64,000 nucleotides of DNA, taken from NCBI RefSeq assembly GCF_900091615.1, contig NZ_FMIA01000002.1, positions 5,332,001 through 5,396,000 of the forward strand. Direction: 5' to 3'. The notes beneath the pieces are model-generated. The model did not search any database. It was not told the origin of the DNA and was given only the letters and a program-made list of their open reading frames with translations. The stretch comes from Micromonospora yangpuensis (GTDB lineage: Bacteria; Actinomycetota; Actinomycetes; Mycobacteriales; Micromonosporaceae). How positions within the stretch are numbered: position 1 is the first letter of the stretch; the number at the start of each line of letters is the position of its first letter. The position numbers and the translations under genes were made by a program. This document shows positions 8,719 to 17,530 of the stretch, in pieces.

Positions 8719-9558
8719 CTACCCGGCACCCGCCGACCGGGCGTCGTTCTGCAGCAACCGCGACACCGTGACGAAGGTGAAGCCCCGCTCCCGCAGGCCG
8801 GTGATCAGGGTCGGTAGGCCATGCAACGCCACCAGCCGGTCGGCGACGCCGACGTCGTGCGCCAGCAGGATGGTGCCGGGCCGGACGTCGGCCAGGATCC
8901 GCCGGGCGTGTCCGGTGGGGTCGTCGGGGAACTCCCGCTCACGCATCTGCAGCGACCAGAGCACCAACCGGTAGTCCAGCCGGACGGCGGCGTGCAGCAC
9001 CGCGCCGCCGAGATGCCCGTACGGCGGTCGGAACAGCCGGGGCGGCGCCCCAGCGACCTCGGTGATCACGTCGTGGCTGCGGCGCAGGTCGTCGTGCACC
9101 CCGGCGGCGTCGAGGCGGGCCAGGTCCCGGTGCGCCCAGCTGTGGTTGCCCACGTCGTGACCGGTCAACCGGCCCCGCAGCAGGTCGCCGTGGCGTTCGA
9201 CGCGTTGGCCGACCAGGAAGAAGGTGGCCGGTACGGCGTACCGATCGAGGATGTCCAGCACCATCGGGGTCCACTGTGGCGCGGGCCCGTCGTCGAAGGT
9301 CAACGCGACCAGGTCGTCCCGCGGAGCACCCGCCCAGACGATGGAGAGCCGGCCGGAGCCGACGTCCTGCCGGCGGTTGCCCAGGGTGGTGCTGGCCGCC
9401 CCGTCCGGCAGCGGGTGGTGCCGATCGGCCACCCGGATGCCCTCCGCGGTCGCCACCGCACCGACCGCGGTCCCCCCGGCGAGGAGCGCGGCCCGCCGCA
9501 GCACAGCGCGCCGGTGCCACCGGCCGGTGGCACCGGCGCCGGCCCGCTCCTGACCCAC
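8719..9558 (-). CDS. Secreted polysaccharide deacetylase (NodB family, CE4)
   Basis: A 279-residue protein with an arginine-rich N-terminus (RRAVLRRAALLAGG) that resembles a Tat signal or anchor. The NodB domain follows with TFDDGP (residues 87-92), the metal-binding NHSWAH (138-143) and RPPYG (177-181), so the Asp-His-His metal site and catalytic base are present. Such enzymes remove acetyl groups from peptidoglycan, chitin or other N-acetylglucosamine polymers outside the membrane; the substrate is not readable. The GTG start has only a weak GGGG upstream. It may be cotranscribed with the MFS gene 11 bases downstream. Confidence 0.9.
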   Translation of the reverse strand: MGQERAGAGATGRWHRRAVLRRAALLAGGTAVGAVATAEGIRVADRHHPLPDGAASTTLGNRRQDVGSGRLSIVWAGAPRDDLVALTFDDGPAPQWTPMVLDILDRYAVPATFFLVGQRVERHGDLLRGRLTGHDVGNHSWAHRDLARLDAAGVHDDLRRSHDVITEVAGAPPRLFRPPYGHLGGAVLHAAVRLDYRLVLWSLQMREREFPDDPTGHARRILADVRPGTILLAHDVGVADRLVALHGLPTLITGLRERGFTFVTVSRLLQNDARSAGAG

Positions 9559-9576
9559 GTGAACACCCCGATCACG

Positions 9577-9608
9577 ACTCTGAGTACATTTCTACTTACT
9601 CAGAGTAC
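9577..9608. promoter_or_regulatory. Inverted repeat in the deacetylase upstream region
   Basis: ACTCTGAGTA (9577-9586) and its exact complement TACTCAGAGT (9597-9606) flank ten A+T-rich bases. The hexamer GAGTAC also recurs directly at 21-base spacing, two helical turns. It lies about 20 bases before the deacetylase GTG in an unusually A+T-rich spot, as an operator would. Confidence 0.5.
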
Positions 9609-9645
9609 ACGCGGGATGGGTCGACCGGTATCGACAAGACCGGAC

Positions 9646-9686
9646 AGTGAAACGCCCCGGCGGGGCTCCCACCAGGGCGTTTCACT
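9646..9686 (-). terminator. Terminator after the RND gene
   Basis: A perfect 12-bp inverted repeat (AGTGAAACGCCC and its complement) with a 17-base loop, 12 bases beyond the RND stop codon. It separates the RND gene from the deacetylase-MFS-thrB group. Confidence 0.8.
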
Positions 9687-9698
9687 ACCGGATAGAGA

Positions 9699-12600
9699 TC
9701 ATTCGGCGGGCGGCAGCGGCGAACGCCGGCTCTTCGGCAGCCGCAACACCTCGAACTGGTCCGTACCGTCGACCAGGGCGCCCGAGGGGGCGGGTCGGGT
9801 GACCGGCGCGTCGGCCTCCCGCTCGGCGGTGGCCCCGCCGGCAGTGCCCCCGGCGGCGGTGGTCCCGCCCGCGGTGGTCCCACCCGCGGTGCCCTTCGCG
9901 GCGGTGGTCCCGCCCGCGGTGCCCTTGCCCGCGGTGCCCCCGGCGGCCGGCCCGGTGGAGTCCCGCCCGGTCGACCGTCCGGCGTCCGCCCCGACGGTGA
10001 CCGGCTCGCGCGGCGTCGCTCCGGCGGAACCGTCGGGGTCTGCTCCGGCCGCGGCGGCGCCGGCGCGACGGACCCGCCACGACTCCTTGGTGTGCTCGGC
10101 CATCGCGTACAGCGTCGGCACCAGGACCAGGGTCAGCAACGTCGAGCTGAGCAGACCACCGATCACCACGATCGCCAGCGGTCGGGAGATGAAACCACCC
10201 TCACCGGTGAGCCCGAAGGCCATCGGCAGCAGCGCGAAGATCGTGGCGACCGCGGTCATCAGGATCGGACGCAGCCGGCGCCGGCCACCCTCGACCACCG
10301 CCTCCCGGATCCCCATCCCCTGCTCCCGGTACTGGTTGATCAGATCCAGCAGCACGATCGCGTTGGTCACCACGATGCCGACCAGCATCAGCACGCCGAT
10401 CAGCGCCGGCACCCCCAGCGGGGTACCGGTCACCAGGAGCAGCCCGATCGCCCCGATCGCCGCGAACGGTACGGAGATCAGCAGGATCAGCGCCTGGACC
10501 AGACTCCGGAACGTCGCCACCATGATCAGGAAGACGATCGCGATCGCGGCCAGCACCGCCAGTCCCAGGTCGGCGAAGGCCTCCTCCTGGTCGGCGCTCA
10601 CCCCGCCCAGGGTGAACGTCGCCCCCGGCACGTCGAGGCCGTCCAGCCGGTCGCGCAGCTCCTGGCTGGTCGCGCCGAGGTTGGACCCGGTCGCGGTGCC
10701 GGTGACCGAGACGCTGCGGTCCCCGTCGATCCGGGTGATCTGCTGCGGCCCCTCGGACTGTCTGATCTCGGCGATGTCGTCGAGGGTGACCGGGCCGACC
10801 CGCAGAGCCCGCAGCTCCTCGACGGTCAACGGCGGCTTGCCGGTACCGGCGAGCACCACGACGCGCTGTGCGCCGTCGACCGAGACCTGCCCCAGCGGGG
10901 TGCCCCGGTAGACCTGGGCGACGAGCTGGCCGACCGCCGCCTCGGTGAGCCCGGCCCGGGCCGCCGCGATCCGGTCGACGACGACCTCCACCCGCGGGAC
11001 CCGCTCGGCCAGGCTGGTGGAGACATCGGCCACCTCGGGCGTCTCGGCCATCACCCGCCGGGCCTCCTCGGCGGCCCGCGCCAGCACCTCCGGGTCCGGA
11101 GCCTGGACGATCACCCGGATCTCGTTGGCGACGGCCCCGCCCTGACCACCGCCGAAGGTGATCTCACCGACGCCGTCGCCCAGACCGTCGAGCTCCCGAC
11201 GCAGTTTCTCGCGCAGCTCTGCGGCGTCGGTCTCGCCGTCCAGCGCCACCGAGTAGGAGGCGGTCTCGTTGCCCCCGCCCCCGGCGAACGGGTTGTCCCC
11301 GCCGCCGGCGGTGACCTGGTAACTCTCCACCCCGTCGGTACGCGCCAGCACCGCCTCGACCTGGCGGGCGGCCTGGTCGGTGCCGGCCAGCCCGGTGCCC
11401 GCCGGCAGCTGCTGGGTGATGTTCAGGGTGTCCTGGCCGGAGTCGTCCAGGAAGTTGGTCTCCAGCTGCCGGGAGAGCCCGAAGGTGCCGGCGAGCACGA
11501 CCAGCCCCACCCCCACCGTGATCCACCGGGTCCGTCGGGTCCGGGTGGCGAAGTCGATGACCGGCAGGTACGCCCGCTGCAGCGGGTTGCGCAGCTCCCT
11601 GGCCTCGGCGGCCCGGCGGGCCTGCTCGTCGGAGACGGCCGGTGGCTTCAGGAACCAGTACGCCAGCACCGGGATCACGGTCAGCGAGACCAGCAGCGAG
11701 GCGAGCAGGGCCACCGTGACGGTGATCGCGAACGGCGCGAAGAGCTGCCCGACGAAACCGCCGACGAGCGCGACGGGGGCGAAGACCGCCACCGTGGTCA
11801 ACGTGGACGCGGTCACCGCACCGGCGACCTCCCGGACCGCGCCGAGGATCGCCTCGCGCTTCTCCTCGCCGTACTCCAGGTGGCGTTTGATGTTCTCCAG
11901 CACCACGATCGAGTCGTCCACCACCCGCCCGACCGCGATGGTCAGCGCGCCGAGGGTGAGCAGGTTCAGCGAGTAGTCCCCGATCCACAACGCGAGCAGC
12001 GCCACCAGCACCGACAACGGGATCGACACCGCGGTGACCACGGTGGAGCGGATCGACAGCAGGAAGACCAGGATGACGATGACCGCCATCACCAGACCCA
12101 GCAGACCCTCGGTGCTCAACGTCTCGATGGACTTCTCCACGAACGGGGCCTGGTCGAAGATCACCGTCAGGTCGGCACCGGCGGCGGTCTCCAGCTCGGT
12201 GAGCCGGTCGCGGATCTCGTGGGAGATCGCCACCGCGTTGCCGTCGGGAGCCGCGGTGACCGCGATACCCAGGCTGTCCTGCCCGTTGGTACGGGTGATC
12301 GCGGTGGGCGGCGCGAGCTGCTGCTCCACCGTGGCCACGTCGCCGAGCTTGACCGGGGCGGCCTTCGAGTCCGACGGTACGAGGGCGATCCCGCGCAGTT
12401 CGTCCAGGGTGGTGATCGGGGCACCCACCTGCACGGTCAACGACCGCGCCCCGTCGCTGACCGCGCCGGCCGGCACCGCCACGCCGTTGGTCTTCAACGC
12501 CGTGCCGATCGCGGTCGGGGCGAGCTTGGCCTTGGCGAGCTTGGCCGGATCCGGGGTGATCACCACGACGTCGTCGCGGTCACCGGTCACCTCGACGGTC

Positions 12601-13112
12601 CGTACCCCGTCGATCGACTCCAGCTCCGGTACGACCGTGTCGCGCAGCCGGCCCGCCAGGGCCCGCTCGTCGGAGCCGGTGGCCGCCGCGATCACCATGG
12701 CCGGCAGGTCGTCGGTGCTGCCCGCGATGACCTGCGGGTCCACGTCGGCCGGCAGTTGCGCGTCGATCCGGCTCAACGCGGTCTGCATCTTGTTGACCAC
12801 GTCGTCCAGGTCGGTGCCGAAGGCGAACGTCACCTGGACGGTGGTCAGGCCCTCGCGCGAGGTCGAAGTGATCTCCTCCAGGCCGGCGATCCCCTGGAGA
12901 CTGTTCTCGATCGGCTCGGTGACCTGCGATTCCACGATCTCCGGACCAGCACCGGGATAGCCGGCCACGATGAACGCGGCCGGGAACTCCAGCGACGGCA
13001 GGAGCTGCTGCTTGAGCGACGGCACGGCGAACAATCCGAATGCCGTGGTCACCACCGCGATGAGGGCTACCAGCCCTCGGTTGGCGAGGCTGAATCTGGC
13101 GAGCAGCGACAT
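9699..13112 (-). CDS. RND-family efflux permease (AcrB/SwrC-like)
   Basis: A 1,137-residue inner-membrane transporter of the ACR_tran family, starting MSLLARFSLANRGLVALIAV. It shows the two-fold RND layout: an N-terminal helix, large extracytoplasmic loop, six helices, then the same again. The first half contains the helix-4 segment GRVVDDSIVVLENIKRHLEY, with the paired Asp residues used for proton relay, and the second half RPILMTAVATIFALLPMAFG. In Gram-positives relatives such as SwrC/YerP export surface-active peptides or lipids. The last 110 residues are low-complexity Gly-Thr-Ala repeats (AGGTTAAKG type). No adaptor or TetR partner is adjacent. AGGAG lies 12 bases before the ATG. Confidence 0.92.
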   Translation of the reverse strand: MSLLARFSLANRGLVALIAVVTTAFGLFAVPSLKQQLLPSLEFPAAFIVAGYPGAGPEIVESQVTEPIENSLQGIAGLEEITSTSREGLTTVQVTFAFGTDLDDVVNKMQTALSRIDAQLPADVDPQVIAGSTDDLPAMVIAAATGSDERALAGRLRDTVVPELESIDGVRTVEVTGDRDDVVVITPDPAKLAKAKLAPTAIGTALKTNGVAVPAGAVSDGARSLTVQVGAPITTLDELRGIALVPSDSKAAPVKLGDVATVEQQLAPPTAITRTNGQDSLGIAVTAAPDGNAVAISHEIRDRLTELETAAGADLTVIFDQAPFVEKSIETLSTEGLLGLVMAVIVILVFLLSIRSTVVTAVSIPLSVLVALLALWIGDYSLNLLTLGALTIAVGRVVDDSIVVLENIKRHLEYGEEKREAILGAVREVAGAVTASTLTTVAVFAPVALVGGFVGQLFAPFAITVTVALLASLLVSLTVIPVLAYWFLKPPAVSDEQARRAAEARELRNPLQRAYLPVIDFATRTRRTRWITVGVGLVVLAGTFGLSRQLETNFLDDSGQDTLNITQQLPAGTGLAGTDQAARQVEAVLARTDGVESYQVTAGGGDNPFAGGGGNETASYSVALDGETDAAELREKLRRELDGLGDGVGEITFGGGQGGAVANEIRVIVQAPDPEVLARAAEEARRVMAETPEVADVSTSLAERVPRVEVVVDRIAAARAGLTEAAVGQLVAQVYRGTPLGQVSVDGAQRVVVLAGTGKPPLTVEELRALRVGPVTLDDIAEIRQSEGPQQITRIDGDRSVSVTGTATGSNLGATSQELRDRLDGLDVPGATFTLGGVSADQEEAFADLGLAVLAAIAIVFLIMVATFRSLVQALILLISVPFAAIGAIGLLLVTGTPLGVPALIGVLMLVGIVVTNAIVLLDLINQYREQGMGIREAVVEGGRRRLRPILMTAVATIFALLPMAFGLTGEGGFISRPLAIVVIGGLLSSTLLTLVLVPTLYAMAEHTKESWRVRRAGAAAAGADPDGSAGATPREPVTVGADAGRSTGRDSTGPAAGGTAGKGTAGGTTAAKGTAGGTTAGGTTAAGGTAGGATAEREADAPVTRPAPSGALVDGTDQFEVLRLPKSRRSPLPPAE
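9830..9960. repeat. Short repeats coding for the Gly/Thr/Ala tail of the RND protein
   Basis: Units around GCGGTGGTCCCGCCC and GGTGCCCCCGGC recur in frame and give the AGGT-type tail at the cytoplasmic C-terminus. The coding frame is preserved across copies. Confidence 0.65.
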
Positions 13113-13486
13113 CGGCGTGGCTCACTCCTGGAGAGAGACTGATTCGACGGGAAGAAGGCTGGGGTGACAGCGGGCCCTGGTCGGCATGAGCAGTGTGCCC
13201 GACGCGGTCACCCCCACGCTGCCCGGGTCGACGTGCCTGCGCCCCGCCGCCGGATGCGCGACGCGGCCCAGTCGACGCGCCTGCGCACCCTGGCGGATGG
13301 GCGGAGGGTGCGGCGCGGTGCCGAAGGCAGCTCGCAGGACCCGACGCGGTGCCGGCGGCGACGCGACAGGGTGCCCGACCCGGTTCGGTCCACGGGCCCG
13401 CGCCCGCCGGACGGGGCGAAAGCCGCCCGCGCCGCCGCACCGACCGTCGTGACCGCCGGCCCGGGTGGCGTGGGGGTGACGGTGGT
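13113..13486. other. Gene-free stretch between thrC and the RND gene
   Basis: About 370 bases of very GC-rich DNA. Frames are open by chance on both strands, but none has a ribosome site, family motifs or sensible composition. The RND promoter is presumably near 13130-13200; I see no clear boxes. Confidence 0.5.
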
Positions 13487-13538
13487 GAGAAGGGCGCCCC
13501 GCTCTACCGTAGGCGTTAAGCGGGGGCCCTTCCTTACA
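13487..13538 (-). repeat. Dispersed 3'-end repeat, copy A (after thrC)
   Basis: On the minus strand this begins two bases after the thrC stop with TAAGGAAGGGCCCCC, continues with a TTAACGC core and ends in GAGCGGGGCGCCCTT. It can fold back (AAGGGC-CCCGCT against AGCGGGGGCCCTT with one bulge), so it may end thrC transcription. Related copies lie at 39585-39636 and 41096-41148. Confidence 0.7.
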
Positions 13539-13540
13539 CC

Positions 13541-14590
13541 TCAGGCGAGGTCTAGGGAGCGGGCGGCGGAGAGCGGGTCGTTGGCGATGGTGATCGGGGC
13601 CGGTGCGGTGGAGATCGCCCACTCCGGGTCCTTGAGGCCGTGGCCGGTGACCGTGCAGACCACCGTCGAGCCGGCCGGCACCATCCCGGCCGCCGCCTGC
13701 TGGAGCAGACCGGCGACGCTGGCCGCGCTGCCGAGCTCGACGAAGGCGCCCACCTCCCGGGCGAGCAGCCGGTACGCGGTGAGGATCTCCCGGTCGGTGA
13801 CCGCCGCGATCAGCCCGCCGGAGGCGTCCCGGGCGTCGGCCGCCAGGGTCCAGCTCGCCGGGTTGCCGATCCGGATCGCGGTGGCGATCGTGGACGGCTC
13901 GGGCACCACCTGGCCGGTGACGATCGGGGCGGCACCGGCGGCCTGGAAGCCGTACATCTTCGGGGTCCGGGTGGCGTTGCCGGCCCGGAGGTCCTCGGAG
14001 TAGCCCATCCAGTAGGCGGAGATGTTGCCGGCGTTGCCGACCGGCAGGCAGTGGATGTCCGGCGCGTCGCCGAGTGCCTCGACGATCTCGAAGGCGGCGG
14101 TCTTCTGGCCGTGCAGCCGGTCGGGGTTCACCGAGTTGACCAGGGCCACCGGGTAGTCCTGGGCGAGCTTGCCGGCCAGCGCCAGGCAGTCGTCGAAGTT
14201 GCCCTGCACCTGGAGCAGTTTCGCGCCGTGCACCAGCGCCTGGGCCAGCTTGCCCAGCGCGATCTTGCCCTGCGGCACCAGCACCGCGCAGGTGATCCCG
14301 GCCCGGGCCGCATACGCCGCGGCGGAGGCGCTGGTGTTACCGGTCGAGGCGCAGATGATCGCCTTGTCGCCGGCACCGACCGCCTTGGAGACGGCAAGCG
14401 TCATCCCCCGGTCCTTGAACGAGCCGGTCGGGTTCGCCCCCTCGACCTTCAGGTAGACGTCGCAGCCGAGCCGCGCGGAGAGCACCGGTGCCGGCAGCAA
14501 CGGGGTGTTCCCCTCGTGCAGGGTGACGACGGGCGTGGCGTCGGTGACCGGCAGCCGGTCCCGGTACGCCTCGATCAGACCCCGCCACAT
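13541..14590 (-). CDS. thrC: Threonine synthase
   Basis: A 349-residue PLP enzyme converting O-phosphohomoserine to threonine. The start is placed at ATG 14590 ([17 protein letters not shown]) because AGGAG lies six bases upstream; the frame is open further back but without family sequence. The PLP lysine is K59 in [10 protein letters not shown], and the phosphate-binding GNAGN loop is present. Length and motifs match the short actinobacterial class. A hairpin lies just before the ribosome site. hom is 200 bases upstream in the same direction. Confidence 0.96.
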   Translation of the reverse strand: MWRGLIEAYRDRLPVTDATPVVTLHEGNTPLLPAPVLSARLGCDVYLKVEGANPTGSFKDRGMTLAVSKAVGAGDKAIICASTGNTSASAAAYAARAGITCAVLVPQGKIALGKLAQALVHGAKLLQVQGNFDDCLALAGKLAQDYPVALVNSVNPDRLHGQKTAAFEIVEALGDAPDIHCLPVGNAGNISAYWMGYSEDLRAGNATRTPKMYGFQAAGAAPIVTGQVVPEPSTIATAIRIGNPASWTLAADARDASGGLIAAVTDREILTAYRLLAREVGAFVELGSAASVAGLLQQAAAGMVPAGSTVVCTVTGHGLKDPEWAISTAPAPITIANDPLSAARSLDLA

Positions 14591-14610
14591 GTCGCTCTCC
14601 TCGCCTAGTC

Positions 14611-14628
14611 GCCCCCGGAACCGGGGGC
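14611..14628 (-). promoter_or_regulatory. Hairpin just upstream of the thrC ribosome site
   Basis: A perfect 8-bp inverted repeat, GCCCCCGG-AACC-type, centred about 30 bases before the thrC ATG. It could end hom transcription or limit thrC expression; the sequence alone does not decide. Confidence 0.45.
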
Positions 14629-14794
14629 CCTCTCCAGGGTGGCCCAGCCACCCCGACCGACCTCGGTCACACCCGCCGTGACCCACCTGGCGGGACGTCC
14701 CGCCCGTACCACCGGAGCACGTCCGGTGCTCCCCCACTGGTCCGCGCCGGCGCGCTGGCTGCCCGACGGCACCCGGCGCGCCGGCCCGGACGCG

Positions 14795-16117
14795 TCACAC
14801 CGCGCCCTCGACCCGCAGCACGCTGGTGACCGAGCGGACGGTGTCCAGACCACGCAGCTCACCCACGGTCGCGGCGAGCGCCGCGTCCGGTGCCACGTGC
14901 GTGACGATGACCAGGTCGGCGTCCTCGCTCCGGCCGCTGCCGGCCTCCGCCGAGCCCTGCCGCACGGTCGCGATCGACACGTCGTGCCGGGCGAAGACGC
15001 CGGCCACCGCGGCCAGCACGCCCGGCCGGTCGGCCACGTCGAGGCTGATGTGGTAGCGGGTGAGCGCCTCGCCCATCGGCCGGACCGACAGGTCGGCGTA
15101 CGCCGACTCGCTGGCCGCGCGGGCCCCGGCGAGCCGGTTGCGGGCGACCGCGACCACGTCGCCGAGGACGGCGCTGGCCGTCGGCGCCCCACCGGCGCCC
15201 CGGCCGTAGAACATCAACTGGCCGGCCGCCTCGGCCTCGACGAAGACCGCGTTGAACGCGTCACCGACGCTGGCCAGCGGGTGGCTCAGCGGGATCATCG
15301 CCGGGTGCACCCGGACGCTCACCGTCTCGCCGCCCTGCGGGTCGACGCCCCGGGCGGCGATGCAGAGCAGCTTGATGGTGCAGCCCATCGCCTTGGCGCT
15401 GGCCATGTCCGAGGCGGTCACCTCGGTGATGCCCTCCCGGTGCACGTCGGCCGCGCCGACCCGGGTGTGGAAGGCCAACGAGGCCAGGATGGCCGCCTTG
15501 GCCGCCGCGTCGAAACCCTCCACGTCGGCGGTCGGGTCGGCCTCGGCGTACCCGAGCTCGGTCGCCTCCTCCAGGGCCTCGGCGAACCCGGCGCCGGTGG
15601 CGTCCATCGCGGAGAGGATGAAGTTGGTGGTGCCGTTGACGATGCCGGTGACCCGGTTGATCCGGTCCCCGTGCAGCGACTCACGCAGCGGCCGCAGCAG
15701 CGGGATCGCGCCGGCCACGGAGGCCTCGTAGTAGAGGTCGGCACCGCCCTCGGCGGCGGCGTCGTGCAACGCCCCGCCGTCCTCGGCCAGCAGGGCCTTG
15801 TTGGCGGTGACCACGCTCTTGCCGGCCCGCAGCGCCTCCACCAGCCAGGTCCGCGCCGGCTCGATCCCGCCCACCATCTCGACCACGACGTCCACGTCGT
15901 CGGACTTGATCAGGCTGAGCGGGTCGGTGGTGAACAGGGCCGGGTCGACCGGCAGGTCGCCCCGGTCCCGGCCGAAGCGGCGTACGGCGATGCCGGCGAT
16001 CTCCAGGGGGGCGCCGATCCGCGCCGCGAGGTCGGCCGACTGGGCGTGCAGCAGGCGGACCACCTCGCTGCCGACGGTGCCACAGCCGAGCAGGGCCAGG
16101 CGCACAGGTGACGTCAT
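14795..16117 (-). CDS. hom: Homoserine dehydrogenase with C-terminal ACT domain
   Basis: A 440-residue NAD(P)H enzyme reducing aspartate semialdehyde to homoserine, the branch point to threonine and methionine. The nucleotide loop GCGTVG is at residues 11-16; ANKALLA and the substrate block NGTTNFIL are intact. A C-terminal ACT domain (from about residue 355, LDVADRPGVLAAVAGVFARH) implies feedback control, by threonine in relatives. Its ATG overlaps the lysA stop as ATGA, so the two are translationally coupled. Confidence 0.97.
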   Translation of the reverse strand: MTSPVRLALLGCGTVGSEVVRLLHAQSADLAARIGAPLEIAGIAVRRFGRDRGDLPVDPALFTTDPLSLIKSDDVDVVVEMVGGIEPARTWLVEALRAGKSVVTANKALLAEDGGALHDAAAEGGADLYYEASVAGAIPLLRPLRESLHGDRINRVTGIVNGTTNFILSAMDATGAGFAEALEEATELGYAEADPTADVEGFDAAAKAAILASLAFHTRVGAADVHREGITEVTASDMASAKAMGCTIKLLCIAARGVDPQGGETVSVRVHPAMIPLSHPLASVGDAFNAVFVEAEAAGQLMFYGRGAGGAPTASAVLGDVVAVARNRLAGARAASESAYADLSVRPMGEALTRYHISLDVADRPGVLAAVAGVFARHDVSIATVRQGSAEAGSGRSEDADLVIVTHVAPDAALAATVGELRGLDTVRSVTSVLRVEGAV

Positions 16118-17499
16118 CCCACATCCAATGCGAGCAGGTCTTCTTCGGTCTCCCGCCGGACGATCAGCCGGGCCCGGCCGTCGCGGACCGCGACCACCGG
16201 CGGGCGGGGAACATGGTTGTAGTTGCTGGCCATGCTCCGGCAGTAGGCACCGGTGCCGGGCACCGCGACAAGATCTCCGGGCTGTACGTCGGCGGGCAGG
16301 AATTCATCCTTCACCACGATGTCCCCGGACTCACAATGCTTTCCCACCACGCGGGCCAGCAGCGGCGGGGCGGTGGAGGCCCGGGAGGCCAGGGTCGCCG
16401 AGTACGAGGCGTCGTAGAGCGCGGTCCGGATGTTGTCGCTCATCCCCCCGTCCACGCTGACGTAGGTCCGGATCCCGTCGACGTCCTTGACCGTGCCCAC
16501 CTCGTAGAGGGTGAACACGGCCGGCCCGACGATGGCCCGGCCCGGCTCGATGGACAGGTGCGGCACCGCGAGCCGTTCCGCCGCGCACTCCCCGTCGACG
16601 ATCTTGCGGAGCCGTTTGGCCAGGTCGGCCGGGGGCGACGGGTCGTCCTGGGTGGTGTACGCGATGCCGAAGCCGCCACCGAGGTCCAGCTCGGGCAGCT
16701 CCACCCCACGGGCGTCGCGGATCTGGGCCTGCAGGGCGAGCACCCGCCGGGCGGAGACCTCGAACCCGCTGGTGTCGAAGATCTGCGAGCCGATGTGCGA
16801 GTGCAGACCGCGCAGCTCCAGCACGTCCTCGTCGAGAATGCGCAGCGCCGCCGCGATCGCCGCCCCGCCGGCCAGGGAGAAGCCGAACTTCTGGTCCTCG
16901 TGGGCGGTGGCGATGAACTCGTGGGTGTGCGCCTCCACCCCGACGGTGACCCGGATCAGCACCTTGGGCCGCACGTCCCGCTCCCGGGCCAGCGCGCTGA
17001 GCCGGTCGATCTCGGTGAACGAGTCGAGGATGATCCGGCCCACCCCGGCGTCCAGCGCCCGGGTCAGCTCGGCCACCGACTTGTTGTTGCCGTGGAAGCC
17101 GATCCGCTCGGCCGGCATCCCGGCGGCCAGCGCGGTGGCCAGCTCACCGCCGGTGCAGACGTCGAGGAAGAGGCCCTCCTCGGCGATCATCCGGACCACC
17201 GCCCGGCAGAGGAACGCCTTGCCCGCGTAGTAGACGTCCTCGGTCGGGAAGGCAGCCCGGAAGTCCCGGCAGCGGCTGCGCAGGTCGTCCTCGTCCAGCA
17301 CGTACACCGGGGTGCCGAACTCGGCGGCGATCTCCCGGACGCCCAGGCCCGCGACGGCGAGCGCGCCGTCGGCGGCCCGCGCCACGTTGCCCGGCCACAG
17401 TCGCGCCACCAGGTCGTTGACGTCGCCCGGGGTACGCAGCCACGGCGGCCCCGAGTTGCCGAGGTCACCGTGCAGCGCGCCGGCCTCGTGTGCCCGCAT
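16114..17499 (-). CDS. lysA: Diaminopimelate decarboxylase
   Basis: A 461-residue fold-III PLP decarboxylase making lysine from meso-diaminopimelate, the last lysine step. The PLP lysine is K94 in YYAGKAF; GFHGNNKS, SIEPGRAIVG and CESGD, the cysteine-bearing dimer active-site motif, are all present. The ATG at 17499 has GGGAGGG about ten bases upstream. It sits 31 bases after argS and overlaps hom by four bases, so argS-lysA-hom probably form one transcript. Confidence 0.97.
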   Translation of the reverse strand: MRAHEAGALHGDLGNSGPPWLRTPGDVNDLVARLWPGNVARAADGALAVAGLGVREIAAEFGTPVYVLDEDDLRSRCRDFRAAFPTEDVYYAGKAFLCRAVVRMIAEEGLFLDVCTGGELATALAAGMPAERIGFHGNNKSVAELTRALDAGVGRIILDSFTEIDRLSALARERDVRPKVLIRVTVGVEAHTHEFIATAHEDQKFGFSLAGGAAIAAALRILDEDVLELRGLHSHIGSQIFDTSGFEVSARRVLALQAQIRDARGVELPELDLGGGFGIAYTTQDDPSPPADLAKRLRKIVDGECAAERLAVPHLSIEPGRAIVGPAVFTLYEVGTVKDVDGIRTYVSVDGGMSDNIRTALYDASYSATLASRASTAPPLLARVVGKHCESGDIVVKDEFLPADVQPGDLVAVPGTGAYCRSMASNYNHVPRPPVVAVRDGRARLIVRRETEEDLLALDVG

Positions 17500-17530
17500 C
17501 AGTCCCGCCCTCCCGTGGTGTCCACCGCGC

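Noticed and set aside
10092..13142. A plus-strand frame of about 1,000 codons opposite the RND gene
   Set aside because: Arg/Asp/Gln-rich nonsense composition and no start signal; the RND protein on the other strand is unmistakable.
13113..13486. Open frames on both strands between thrC and the RND gene
   Set aside because: They begin without ribosome sites, overlap each other and have no family motifs.
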